NCBI GenBank assembly: GCA_022787565.1
Contig: JALFVN010000040.1
Coordinates: 1 to 64,000 of the forward strand
Origin: Clostridiales bacterium
GTDB taxonomy: Bacteria > Bacillota > Clostridia > Oscillospirales > Oscillospiraceae
Length of the DNA: 64,000 nt
Reading direction: 5' to 3'
The notes below the pieces were generated by a model. That model made no database searches, was not told the origin of the DNA, and was given only the letters and a program-made list of their open reading frames with translations. Of the stretch, positions 48,790 through 57,372 are shown one piece after another. Numbering within the stretch: position 1 is the stretch's first letter; every line of letters starts with the position of its first letter. The position numbers and the translations under genes are program-made.

Positions 48790-48888
48790 GTTTCAAGAAT
48801 CACATTAATACCATGACTTAATACTTGGTGTTTGTGAAGGCAGAGATGCAGCGCTTTGCGGATTAGGCCCCGCAAGGCGCTGTTTTCT
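48790..48888 (+). ncRNA. Candidate small RNA of the spo0A element
   Basis: A promoter (48755-48783) and an intrinsic terminator (48849-48890) define a transcript of about 98 nt without a credible open frame. It can fold into a first stem, CACA-TT-AATACC with GGTGTT-TGTG (about 48801-48836), and then the terminator stem. It lies on the strand opposite to all neighbours, between the DUF3892 operon and the recombinase gene. No known RNA family was recognised. Confidence 0.55.
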
Positions 48889-48890
48889 TT
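48849..48890 (+). terminator. Intrinsic terminator of the candidate small RNA
   Basis: CAGCGC-T-TTGCGG pairs with CCGCAA-G-GCGCTG (13 bp with one wobble) around an eight-base loop, followed by TTTTCTTT. Confidence 0.82.
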
Positions 48891-49067
48891 CGCCTGGAAT
48901 CCAGGCCAAATAATAAGGCGAAACACGATCCATGTCAAGAGGAAAATTCAATATATTGAAAATAATTACCGAGTTGTAACCGCTTGACACAAGATGTAGA
49001 TGATGCGGCTTGGCGATAGATGAGCAAAAACACGATGGTTCATGAATGAGCATTAAAGCATTGTTGT
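48891..49067. other. Non-coding stretch after the small-RNA unit
   Basis: It holds a small hairpin (GCCTGG-AAT-CCAGGC, 48892-48906) and AT-rich sequence up to the end of the recombinase gene. I see no gene or clear control site. Confidence 0.5.
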
Positions 49068-50051
49068 CTATCTCATGTTTTCAATAGGACTAAAATGTTG
49101 ATAACGCAAACGGATATCATCATCTGTCAAGTCGAGATATGCTTTTTCGGTAACTGTTACACTTGAATGGCCTAGTATCCTGCTAAGAGTATAAATGTCC
49201 ATCCCTGCCATAAGACAACGTTTGGCAAAATTATTACGTAAAGCGTGAGGACTGATCTCTTTGCTTATTCCTGAGCGACGCAAGTATTTTCTGAAGTTGG
49301 CTTCAAAAGACGAGATGTTGATCTGCGTCCCGTCGTGTTTAGGAAACAGATAGACGGATTCACAGTAGCGGTCTTTATATCTGAGCCATTTGCGGAGAAG
49401 AACATCCATCTTCTTTGAAAAAAATACATTTCGGCTATGTCGCCCCTTTGTGTTTTCCTCTTTTAGTCTTATTGCCCGATGTGCGGTGTCAAGGTCATCA
49501 ATTTTGAGCGACAAGCACTCACCAAGACGCATTCCTGTGTCTAAAAGAAGATTGATAATTGTGTGATCCCTGTGTTCGGCAAAGTATGAGAGGTCAAGGG
49601 ATTTGCAAAGCTTGTAAAATTCTTCATCCGTGAGATATTCTTTTGCTCTTCGCTCCGTCTTGATTTGCCGGATTTTTTTCATGGGATTCTTTGAAAGTGC
49701 AGCTTCAAAATCCAGCCAATTGAAAAATGCACGGATATTGCGAATGTAATTATTAATTGTAACATCACTTATTTGAGTACGGTAATCTCTGCGACGTTCT
49801 GGGCGATTTTGCGCTTTCGAAAAATCAGAGACACAAGTGGTATATTTTCCCCGCTGTTGTAAGTCGACGATATATCGCCTGATGATAGCTTCTGTGACTT
49901 TGCCGATATCAGTGAGTTTCTCCGTTTCTTCCAGCCATCGTTTAAAAAGGTGGAGCGTTTGCTCAAAGCTGCACATAGTCTTGGGACGAAGTTTTTTGCT
50001 GCGGCAATAAAGCATGTACTCGCAAATCCAATCTTCAATGCTTTTTTCCAT
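49068..50051 (-). CDS. Tyrosine recombinase (integrase) of the spo0A element
   Basis: A 327-residue site-specific recombinase. The N-terminal half is a SAM-like core-binding domain (YCRSKKLRPKTMCSFEQTLH; NNYIRNIRAFFNWLDFE). The C-terminal half has the full catalytic set: arginine in LDTGMRLGECLS, lysine in ENTKGRHSR, H-x2-R in SPHALRNNFAKR, histidine in ILGHSSV and the tyrosine in EKAYLDL. I chose the ATG at 50051 with GAGGAG before it. It reads in the same direction as spo0A, 177 bp past its stop, next to the right-hand repeat. It is the expected enzyme for insertion at spo0A. Confidence 0.92.
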   Translation of the reverse strand: MEKSIEDWICEYMLYCRSKKLRPKTMCSFEQTLHLFKRWLEETEKLTDIGKVTEAIIRRYIVDLQQRGKYTTCVSDFSKAQNRPERRRDYRTQISDVTINNYIRNIRAFFNWLDFEAALSKNPMKKIRQIKTERRAKEYLTDEEFYKLCKSLDLSYFAEHRDHTIINLLLDTGMRLGECLSLKIDDLDTAHRAIRLKEENTKGRHSRNVFFSKKMDVLLRKWLRYKDRYCESVYLFPKHDGTQINISSFEANFRKYLRRSGISKEISPHALRNNFAKRCLMAGMDIYTLSRILGHSSVTVTEKAYLDLTDDDIRLRYQHFSPIENMR

Positions 50052-50227
50052 AATAAAACTCCTCTGATTCATAGTTTTTGACAATCAATAAATCAGAAGA
50101 GTTTATTGTGATAAGCTGCTGAAGTTTATGGCATTGAGCGGGAGTTACAATCGTATTTTCAGTGAATTAGTCGCTATGAAATGCCGGAATGAAAACCCCG
50201 CGAGTTACCGTTTCTCAGACCTTCAGC

Positions 50228-51028
50228 TCACTGGGCGGCCTGTTTCCTCCGCAGAGAAAGACAGTCTGCGATCATGGCGATAAATTCGCTGTTGGTGGGC
50301 TTGCCCTTGATGTTGGAGACGGTATAGCCGAAGAACTTCTGCAGCACTTCAATATCACCCCGGTCCCAGGCCACCTCAATGGCGTGTCGGATGGCCCGCT
50401 CCACCCGGGAGGGCGTTGTGCCGAATTTCTTGGCCACCTCGGGGTAGAGTACCTTGGTGACGGCATTGATCATGTCCATGTCATTGATGGTGAGGATAAT
50501 GGCCTCCCGGAGATACTGGTAGCCCTTGATATGGGCAGGCACGCCGATCTCATGGATGATGTCCGTGACCACAGCCTCAAGATTCATGGTCTCCCGGTTT
50601 TTCTGCTGGGCGACAGCCGCGCATTCAAAGCCGGCGGACGGGGCAGCGTGGTTCCCGGAGGAGACCGCCTGACGGATTCGGCTGAGCAGCACCGGCGTGT
50701 CACAGGGCTTGGGCATAAAGTAATCCACACCCATATTCGAGCAGTCTGCCACCACCTTGTTGTTCACAAAACCGGAAAGAATGATCACATGGGGCTTGGC
50801 TCCGGTCTCGGGCAGGCGGCGCAGCACTTCAATACCGTCCAGCTTGGTGAGAACCAGGTCCAAAAGCACCAGATCCGGTTTCAACTCCGTGATAAGAGCC
50901 AGAGCGTCCAGCCCATTGTCAGCCGCCGCCGCTACCTCCATGTCTTTCTCTGCGGAAATAAGGTCGGTGAGGAGACTGCAAAAATCCTGGTTCGAGTCTG
51001 CGATGAGAATGCGCGTTTTAGTTTCCAT
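50228..51028 (-). CDS. spo0A: Sporulation master regulator Spo0A
   Basis: A 266-residue response regulator that commits cells to sporulation. The receiver domain (1-120) has phospho-acceptor D57 in LVLLDLVL and the lysine in MPKPCD. One of the usual acidic pair is serine (IADSNQDF). The effector domain (about 145-266) includes [20 protein letters not shown], the recognition helix region [17 protein letters not shown] and the tail [22 protein letters not shown] precedes the ATG. The last 36 codons lie in the 106-bp repeat and were probably supplied by the element. 0A-box-like TGTCGAA sites lie upstream. Confidence 0.95.
   Translation of the reverse strand: METKTRILIADSNQDFCSLLTDLISAEKDMEVAAAADNGLDALALITELKPDLVLLDLVLTKLDGIEVLRRLPETGAKPHVIILSGFVNNKVVADCSNMGVDYFMPKPCDTPVLLSRIRQAVSSGNHAAPSAGFECAAVAQQKNRETMNLEAVVTDIIHEIGVPAHIKGYQYLREAIILTINDMDMINAVTKVLYPEVAKKFGTTPSRVERAIRHAIEVAWDRGDIEVLQKFFGYTVSNIKGKPTNSEFIAMIADCLSLRRKQAAQ
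50233..50338. repeat. Right attachment-site repeat inside spo0A
   Basis: A 106-bp segment identical to 47524-47629 that lies within the functional spo0A coding end. Beyond it on the left the sequences differ (one C/T difference, then flank). On the right they part after one mismatch and TGCA. Recombination must have happened within or at the edge of this block. Confidence 0.88.
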
Positions 51029-51141
51029 AATTTTGTCCTCCCTTATATGATGTTTACAGGTGTGTCTGTACGATTCATAACAGATTAACCGCTGTGTCGC
51101 AGTAAATTTACCATAATTGACACTGCTAAACAACAGAAAAT

Positions 51142-51255
51142 TGTCGAATGACGCAGACTACTTGTTGACATAATATGATACTCTTCGCGCGCTGGCAAGC
51201 TGCTTCGACAGGCCCTGTCAAAAAATTTTTACCACAAAAGTCGAAATTTGTCGAA
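51142..51255. promoter_or_regulatory. Three 0A-box-like sites upstream of spo0A
   Basis: TGTCGAA occurs at 51142-51148 and 51249-51255, and its complement TTCGACA at 51204-51210. These match the core of the Spo0A binding box, so autoregulation is likely. A weak promoter (TTGTTT, 17 bp, TAAATT) lies nearer the gene. Confidence 0.7.
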
Positions 51256-51272
51256 TATCCAATAAATTACAT

Positions 51273-51767
51273 TTATGTCTGGCCGTACAGGAGGGAAAAG
51301 CTCTCGTAATGGTCGCCGGTATAATAGATCAGACCGTCGTTGGAAAAGACGATGCGCTCTGCACCCCGGGAGTCGGCACCCAGGGTGTTGATGTCACATT
51401 CCGTCCATGTGCGCCCATCGGCTTTGGGCAGCAGCCCCTCCCGGTTGCCGAAAGGATCTCCGCCGATACACATGCCGGGGCAATAGGGCTCCAGAGAGCC
51501 GCCGCTCCATCCTGCCTGCCGGGCCTGGTCCTTGGTGATGAAGTTTTGCGGCAGACAGCCGTAGGTGAAGATATACAGCGCCACATCTTCCTTCGAGGTG
51601 TAGCTGCCGTACTCGTCGAGCACCGGTTCCGGGCTTTCCGCTTCCACCGCTGCAGGCACAGTGCCGGCCGGCGCCGGTTCGGACGGACCGGAGAGACAGC
51701 CGCAAAGGGAAACCACCAGCATCAGCAGAGCCAGCAGCAGGGCTGAATATTTTGTAAACTTTTTCAT
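51273..51767 (-). CDS. Barnase-like ribonuclease lipoprotein
   Basis: A 164-residue exported protein with lipobox LCGC (lipidated C24) and a C-terminal domain like barnase, a secreted guanyl-specific RNase. Matching stretches are KEDVALYIFTYGCLPQNFIT, ITKDQARQAGW and NREGLLPKADGRTWTECDIN. Catalytic positions are kept: E123, R134, R138 and H153, with the barnase spacing between the arginines and the histidine. The barnase inhibitor barstar is not encoded nearby. It lies upstream of spo0A on the same strand, with 0A-like boxes between them. RNA scavenging or antibacterial activity is possible. Confidence 0.85.
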   Translation of the reverse strand: MKKFTKYSALLLALLMLVVSLCGCLSGPSEPAPAGTVPAAVEAESPEPVLDEYGSYTSKEDVALYIFTYGCLPQNFITKDQARQAGWSGGSLEPYCPGMCIGGDPFGNREGLLPKADGRTWTECDINTLGADSRGAERIVFSNDGLIYYTGDHYESFSLLYGQT

Positions 51768-51884
51768 AACTCTTCATTCCTTTGCTGTTTTTGCTTCGAT
51801 AATACCATGTTCGGGCAGGGGGCGCAATTGCTTTATGGGAATAATTATGGTAAAATAACGGGGCATTTACAAGGAGAACGGACA

Positions 51885-52955
51885 ATGCTTAAAACTTTTG
51901 AAGCAATTTTACTGGCCTGCATGAGCTTGCTGCTTTTCAGCCTCTGCGGCTGCAGCGACAGCGGCGTACAACAGGAAGAGCTGTCGGACCGGGAGACAAC
52001 GGTCATCGAAAGCATGGAGAAGATCCAGGTAAATTTCGACACGGCCCGATCCCGGCATATGGCCTCTGTTATGGGCGGAAACCGGGCCCTTGTTTCCGAC
52101 GGCAGACTCTGGTGCTTTGACTATGACGAGGATTATTCTCCGGTGCTGGCCTGTTATGTGCTGACAGACGGTGTGCCGGGGAACTTTACCGTTCTGGCGG
52201 AGGACTGTGTACCGGCCTGCATAGCGCTGGAGGACGGACGGCTGTATTATATCAACCAAAACGGCAGCTCTTCCGTCGAAAGCATCCGTACCGACGGCAG
52301 CGACAGGCAGGTGCTTGTGGATGAGCCCTGCAGCTTTTTGCAGCTTGAGGGCGGAAAAATGTATTTCTGCGACGCGGCCGGCCGGTTTTGCACCGCGGCC
52401 GCCGACGGCAGCGGCAAGACCGTGCTGATCGACGATATTTGCTGCTATACCTATTATTTTGACGGTTGGGTACTGTATCAAAGCGGCAATGACGGAGAGA
52501 GCCTGCATCTGCTTCGCCTGGACGACGGAAAGGATCTGAAGCTGAGCAGCACCGTGTCCTATGCGCCGCTGATCATCGATAATACACTTTACTATACACA
52601 GAAAACCGGCGAGGGCAGCCGGATATGCAGTCTGGCGCTGGAAGAGGGGGCTTTCCGGGTCTATTCCCCGCTGCTCCGGGGCGCGGCGGAGTTTGTTGAC
52701 GACGCCGGGCAGGGCTGGACCGTCCGGGCAATGCCGGCGGATGAGCGGCTGGGGCAGAGCAGTATCCCCCTTGCCGAGCTGGACGGCGGCTCCTGGCACC
52801 AGGGCGGATACAGCGGCTATCGCCTTTGCGATTGGGCGGGAGAACAGCGGGTGGACGCCTTTTATGAAAACGGCGGCAGGCTGAGAAGCTTTGTGTTTGT
52901 GGACGAAAACGGCAACGAGACGGAATATATCGCCGGAGAAGCACGGCAGAAATAA
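51885..52955 (+). CDS. Lipoprotein with DUF5050-like repeat domain
   Basis: A 356-residue exported protein with lipobox LCGC (lipidated C23). The rest holds repeats such as LEDGRLYYINQNG, LEGGKMYFCDAAG and IIDNTLYYTQKTG. These resemble the DUF5050 beta-propeller-like family. AAGGAGAACG precedes the ATG. It is 21 bp before the ABC ATPase gene, so it may be the outer part of that ABC system. The ligand is unknown. Confidence 0.75.
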   Translation: MLKTFEAILLACMSLLLFSLCGCSDSGVQQEELSDRETTVIESMEKIQVNFDTARSRHMASVMGGNRALVSDGRLWCFDYDEDYSPVLACYVLTDGVPGNFTVLAEDCVPACIALEDGRLYYINQNGSSSVESIRTDGSDRQVLVDEPCSFLQLEGGKMYFCDAAGRFCTAAADGSGKTVLIDDICCYTYYFDGWVLYQSGNDGESLHLLRLDDGKDLKLSSTVSYAPLIIDNTLYYTQKTGEGSRICSLALEEGAFRVYSPLLRGAAEFVDDAGQGWTVRAMPADERLGQSSIPLAELDGGSWHQGGYSGYRLCDWAGEQRVDAFYENGGRLRSFVFVDENGNETEYIAGEARQK

Positions 52956-52976
52956 CAGGCATTTCGGGGGACGGAC

Positions 52977-53684
52977 ATGGCAGACAAATTCATCTGTTTT
53001 GAAAACGTGAAAAAGGACTACATTGCCGGCGAGGTAACGGTGACGGCCCTGCATGACGTGAGCTTTGAAATTGAAAAAGGCGAGATCTGCGTCATCGTGG
53101 GCGAGTCCGGCGCAGGGAAGACCACGCTGCTCAACATCCTGGGCGGCATGGACAAACTGACCGAGGGTCATGTGGTGGTAGACGGAGCGGAGGTCAGCGC
53201 TTTCGGGAAAAAGGAGCTTACTGCATACCGGCGTACGGACGTGGGTTTTGTGTTCCAGTTTTACAATCTTATCCCCAATCTGACCGCGCTGGAAAATGTG
53301 GAGATCGCGGCCCAACTCAAGAAAGATTCTCTTGACCCGGCTACCGTGCTGGAGCAGGTGGGGCTGAAGGACCGGATGGGCAACTTCCCGGCCCAGCTCT
53401 CCGGGGGTGAGCAGCAGAGAGTGGCGATTGCAAGGGCTCTGGCGAAAAACCCCAAGCTCCTGCTCTGCGATGAGCCCACCGGCGCACTGGATTACAACAC
53501 CGGCAAGGCCATTCTGAAGCTGCTGCAGGACACCAGCCGCAGCACCGGCATGACGGTGATCATCATCACCCACAACAAAGCTCTCTGCGCCATGGCCGAC
53601 AGGGTGATCAGAGTAAAGAGCGGCACAATCTCCTCTGTGCAGAAAAACGAGGAGATCATCCCCGTGGAAGAAATCGAGTGGTGA
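52977..53684 (+). CDS. MacB/LolD-type ABC ATP-binding protein
   Basis: A 235-residue ATPase: Walker [10 protein letters not shown] (about 43-51), signature [12 protein letters not shown], Walker [13 protein letters not shown] and the switch histidine in IIITHNKAL. The family drives FtsX-like permeases that transmit force across the membrane rather than pump directly. It is 4 bp before the 1,106-residue permease, forming one complex. Confidence 0.93.
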   Translation: MADKFICFENVKKDYIAGEVTVTALHDVSFEIEKGEICVIVGESGAGKTTLLNILGGMDKLTEGHVVVDGAEVSAFGKKELTAYRRTDVGFVFQFYNLIPNLTALENVEIAAQLKKDSLDPATVLEQVGLKDRMGNFPAQLSGGEQQRVAIARALAKNPKLLLCDEPTGALDYNTGKAILKLLQDTSRSTGMTVIIITHNKALCAMADRVIRVKSGTISSVQKNEEIIPVEEIEW

Positions 53685-53688
53685 GCGG

Positions 53689-56600
53689 ATGGATCGGTTC
53701 AGTATGAAAATGCTGCTGCGCAGCATCAAGAGCTCTCTGGGGCGTTATCTGGCCATTGTGGCCATTATTGCCCTGGGCGCAGGCTTTTACGCCGGGCTGC
53801 AAAGCTCTCAGCCGGCCATGCTGGAAACGGCCGAAAGCTATTTGCACGACCAGCGGATGTACGATTTCCAGCTCATGTCCACCCTGGGTCTGACGCAGGA
53901 TGACGTGAACGCTTTCCGGCAGCTTGCGGGCGTGGAATACGCGGAGGGCGCCTTTTTTACAGACGCTCTGGCTGTTCTGGGCAGCCATGAGGAGCCGTAC
54001 CACTTCATGTCTGTCACCGAAACGGTCTGCACGCCCTATCTGACTGAGGGGCGGATGCCGGAGAGGGCCGATGAGTGTCTCGGCGACGCCGGAGCCTTCA
54101 GCAGCAGCGATATCGGCCGGAGAATAACGATAAGCGATACAAACGACGAAGATACCCTGGCCTTTTTCGCCCAGCGGGAGTTTACCATTGTGGGACTGGC
54201 GAAAAGCCCCAGATATATCAGCTATGACCGGGGCAGCACCTCTCTGGGCTCAGGAAAGCTCAGCGGCTTTGTGCTTCTGCCGGACGAGGCCTTTGGCCAG
54301 GAGGTTTTTCAGGAGATCCTGCTGTACTGCGATCTGCCGGGGAAGCTGTATTCCGCGGAATATGCTGCCGCCCGGAACAGGCTGGAGCCGGAGGTAAAGA
54401 GCCTGCTGAACAGCCGGGGAGCCAGCCGCTATCAGCAGCTCCGCGATGAGGCGGACAAGGAACTGGCGGAGGCCAGAGCCGAGCTGGATGAGGGCTGGGA
54501 AGAATACCGCGAGGGCGAGAAAGAGGCCCAAAAGGAGCTTAGCAGCGCCAGGGCGGCTCTGGTCCAGGGCCAGGCGGACATCGACAACGGCCTGAAAGAG
54601 ATCGAGGAAAAACAGAAAGAGATCGATGACGGCTGGGCGCAGATCCCCGGCGCACTGGAAGAGATCGAAGAAAATCGCGCCATGCTGGACGAGAAGGAAA
54701 AGGAGCTTCAGCAGGGCAAAGCGGAGCTTGAACCGGCTATCGCCCAGATCCAGGCGGGCGAACAGCAGCTGGCCGAGGGCAAGGCGCAGCTGGAGGCCAC
54801 GAAGCAGGCCGTGCTCTGGCCCTATGAGCAGACGATCGCGCTTATCGACCAGGAGATCAGCCAGGTGCAGCAGGATATCGACGCCCTTGACCCTTCCGAC
54901 ATCGGCTATGAGACCCGGCTTGCCCTGCTCAATGCCCGGATGCAGCGGCTCCAGGAGCGCAGAGAGAACGCGGTGTCCGCACGGGACAGCGCGGCGGAGA
55001 AGTTTGCCCCCCAGGAAGCGGAGATCGCCGCGGCGGAGGCGGAACTGAACGAGGCCAAAGCCCAGGTCGCCGCAGCTCAGGCGGAGATCGCCGCCGGAGA
55101 GCGGGCCATTGCCGAAGGCAGAGCGCAGCTGGACGCCGCCGAGACGGAGATTGAAAATTCCAAAGTGACCATGACCGAGGGCCAGAAGCAGCTGGACGAG
55201 GGAAGGGTGCAGCTGGAACAGGCCCAGCGGCAAATCGATCAGGGCTGGGTAGAGTATAAAGAAGGGGAAGCCGAGGCGGAGCAGAAGCTTGCCGACGGCA
55301 GAAAAGAACTGGAGGACGCGGAGACTGCGTATGCCGACGCGGTAAAAGAAACCGACGAAAAGCTGAAACTGGAAGTATTCACGCTGAACCGGGAGTCTAA
55401 CCCCGGCTGCGTCACCTTCGAAAACGACACCAGCATCATCACCGCCGTGGCGGGGGCGTTCCCGGTGTTCTTCGTGCTCATTGCGGCGCTGGTCTGCGTG
55501 ACCACCATGACCCGTATGATCAATGACGAGCGCACCCAGATCGGCACCCTGAAGGCCATGGGCTATTCCGGCCGGATGATCATGAGAAAATATCTGTGGT
55601 ACTCCGGAAGCGCGGCCTTTGTGGGCTGTGTTCTGGGCTTTGTGATGGGCGTTACGGTGATCCCCTTCATCGTCTGGTACGCATACAATATTATTTACAG
55701 CTATACCACCCTGAAGCTCTACTTCAGCGTGGGGATGTGCGCTGCCTGCATGGCGGTGGCGCTGCTCAGCACAGTTGCGGTCACGGTGCTGACCTGCCGC
55801 AAGGAACTGAGCGAGCGCCCTGCGGAGCTGATCCGCCCCAAAGCGCCCAAGGCCGGAAAGCGTATTCTGCTGGAGCGGATAAAGCCCTTGTGGAAACGGC
55901 TCTCTTTCCTGAGCAAGGTCACCTTGAGAAACGCTTTCCGCCATCCCGCCCGCGTTATGCTGATGATTTTGGGCGTAGGGGGCTGCACAGCCCTGCTGGT
56001 GGCTGGCTTCGGCGTGGAGGACTCCATCGCCAATGTGCCGGATTACCAGTACGGCGAGGTCAGCCATTATGACATGCTGGTGAACTACGACCCGGAGATC
56101 CTGGATACGGATGCAAAAGCGGAGGCGCTGTGGAAGGATCAGGCGGAAGCCTGGGCCCTGAGCTACCAGGTGAACGCGGAACTGAACAACGGCACGGAAA
56201 GCCATTCCGTCAAGCTGGTGGCCGCTGAGGGGGAAGAGCTGAAAAAGGCGATCCGCCTGTACGACGACAGGGGGGATCTGGCGTATCCCCGGAAGGGAGA
56301 GGCGATCCTCACGGTTCATCTTGCCGAAATGATGGACATCAGCCTGGGAGATCAGGTGGCGCTGGAGACAGACGACGGCGACAGCCTGAGCCTCACCATC
56401 ACGGGCATAGCGAAAAACTATCTGAGCCACTATATCTATGTGTCGCCGGAAACGCTGAACGGGGCAAAAAATAACGCCGCCTACCTCTGCGACGGCAGCG
56501 AGGACGGCGGTGAAGGGCTTGCGGCCCGCCTGCGCTCCCAGAACGGCGTCAGCTATGTTTCCCTGACGGCCCGAGAGAAGGAGACGGTCAGCAATTCCAT

Positions 56601-57009
56601 GAAGAGTCTCAACATGATCGTGGCGCTGGTGGTGGTCTGCGCGGCTGCCCTTGCCTTTATCGTCCTCTGCAATCTGACCAACATCAACATCATGGAGCGC
56701 ATCCGGGAGATTGCCACGGTAAAGGTACTGGGCTTTTATCCGTCGGAGACGGCAACCTATACCCTGCGGGAGAACCTGCTGCTGTCCGTGCTGGGCGGCG
56801 CTGCCGGACTGCTGATGGGCAAGCTGCTGCACCGCTTCATTATGGAACTGATCCAGGTGGATTACATGAGCTACGATGTGCGCGTTTCCGCCTTGAGCTA
56901 CCTGCTGGCCTTCGGCGTCACGGTGCTTTTCGCCATGGCAGCCAACTTTGCCATGAGCTTCAAGCTGGACAAGATCAGCATGACCGAGTCATTGAAATCC
57001 GTGGAATAA
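53689..57009 (+). CDS. Large FtsX-like ABC permease with coiled-coil extracellular domain
   Basis: A 1,106-residue permease with duplicated FtsX-type membrane parts. One helix is at the N-terminus (LAIVAIIALGAGFYAGLQSS), three near 580-710 and four near 750-1100. The first outer domain holds a very long helical region (about 240-560) of alanine-, glutamate- and glutamine-rich repeats (AELDEGWEEYREGEKEAQKE-like), predicted to be a coiled coil. Such permeases, as in the YhgE-like and MacB groups, export lipids or antibiotics or sense the wall. The repeats suggest a long periplasm-facing stalk. Confidence 0.87.
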   Translation: MDRFSMKMLLRSIKSSLGRYLAIVAIIALGAGFYAGLQSSQPAMLETAESYLHDQRMYDFQLMSTLGLTQDDVNAFRQLAGVEYAEGAFFTDALAVLGSHEEPYHFMSVTETVCTPYLTEGRMPERADECLGDAGAFSSSDIGRRITISDTNDEDTLAFFAQREFTIVGLAKSPRYISYDRGSTSLGSGKLSGFVLLPDEAFGQEVFQEILLYCDLPGKLYSAEYAAARNRLEPEVKSLLNSRGASRYQQLRDEADKELAEARAELDEGWEEYREGEKEAQKELSSARAALVQGQADIDNGLKEIEEKQKEIDDGWAQIPGALEEIEENRAMLDEKEKELQQGKAELEPAIAQIQAGEQQLAEGKAQLEATKQAVLWPYEQTIALIDQEISQVQQDIDALDPSDIGYETRLALLNARMQRLQERRENAVSARDSAAEKFAPQEAEIAAAEAELNEAKAQVAAAQAEIAAGERAIAEGRAQLDAAETEIENSKVTMTEGQKQLDEGRVQLEQAQRQIDQGWVEYKEGEAEAEQKLADGRKELEDAETAYADAVKETDEKLKLEVFTLNRESNPGCVTFENDTSIITAVAGAFPVFFVLIAALVCVTTMTRMINDERTQIGTLKAMGYSGRMIMRKYLWYSGSAAFVGCVLGFVMGVTVIPFIVWYAYNIIYSYTTLKLYFSVGMCAACMAVALLSTVAVTVLTCRKELSERPAELIRPKAPKAGKRILLERIKPLWKRLSFLSKVTLRNAFRHPARVMLMILGVGGCTALLVAGFGVEDSIANVPDYQYGEVSHYDMLVNYDPEILDTDAKAEALWKDQAEAWALSYQVNAELNNGTESHSVKLVAAEGEELKKAIRLYDDRGDLAYPRKGEAILTVHLAEMMDISLGDQVALETDDGDSLSLTITGIAKNYLSHYIYVSPETLNGAKNNAAYLCDGSEDGGEGLAARLRSQNGVSYVSLTAREKETVSNSMKSLNMIVALVVVCAAALAFIVLCNLTNINIMERIREIATVKVLGFYPSETATYTLRENLLLSVLGGAAGLLMGKLLHRFIMELIQVDYMSYDVRVSALSYLLAFGVTVLFAMAANFAMSFKLDKISMTESLKSVE

Positions 57010-57023
57010 GTGGAATAAAAAGA

Positions 57024-57303
57024 GAACGAGGAATTGGGAAAAAACAATTCCTCGTTCTTGAGACTGTCAAAAAACTGTGCTTTTGCTGCCGACAACAGAG
57101 CCGCGGGGGAGCGCGAGGGGGCAAGACCCGCCTCGCAATCCAATAACCCGCCGCAAAAAAGCCTGATTTTTCAGGCTTTTTGGGCGAAGCAGCGTTTTGA
57201 ATTCCTCAAAACGCTCGGCGGCTGAAGCGGTCAAAAAAGTCCGATCAGGACTTTTTTGACAAGCTGGAGAACGAGGAATTGGGAAAAACAATTCCTCGTT
57301 CTT
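57024..57303. repeat. Five hairpins in tandem bounded by a repeated terminator
   Basis: GAACGAGGAATTG-CAATTCCTCGTTC stems occur at 57024-57058 and 57269-57303 as direct copies. Between them lie AAAAAAGCCTGA/TCAGGCTTTTT (57155-57181), AGCGTTTTGA/TCAAAACGCT (57191-57215) and GTCAAAAAAGTCC/GGACTTTTTTGAC (57230-57260). No gene is seen in this gap. Confidence 0.75.
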
Positions 57304-57372
57304 TTATTATTCTTTGCAAAAAAGAAAAGTTGTAATCATCAGGGGAAATTCACTGTGTTATCTGTGCGTGGA

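Larger units (their letters stand above)
47524..50338. mobile_element. Small integrative element at the 3' end of spo0A
   Basis: A 106-bp perfect direct repeat (47524-47629 and 50233-50338) bounds an AT-rich segment; one unit is 2,709 bp. Contents in order: RHH protein (+), DUF2188 and DUF3892 proteins (-), a small-RNA-like unit (+) and a tyrosine recombinase (-) next to the right repeat. The repeat is spo0A coding sequence, so the element carries the last third of the spo0A effector-domain end and keeps the gene whole. No transfer, replication or phage structural gene is seen, so mobilisation would need help. Confidence 0.82.

Noticed and set aside
48675..49053. Short minus-strand frames between the DUF3892 and recombinase genes
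   Set aside because: They overlap the promoter-stem-terminator unit, have no ribosome site and show no domain character.
47524..50338. Prophage or conjugative element
   Set aside because: There are no capsid, portal, lysis, relaxase or type IV secretion genes; only a recombinase and small genes.
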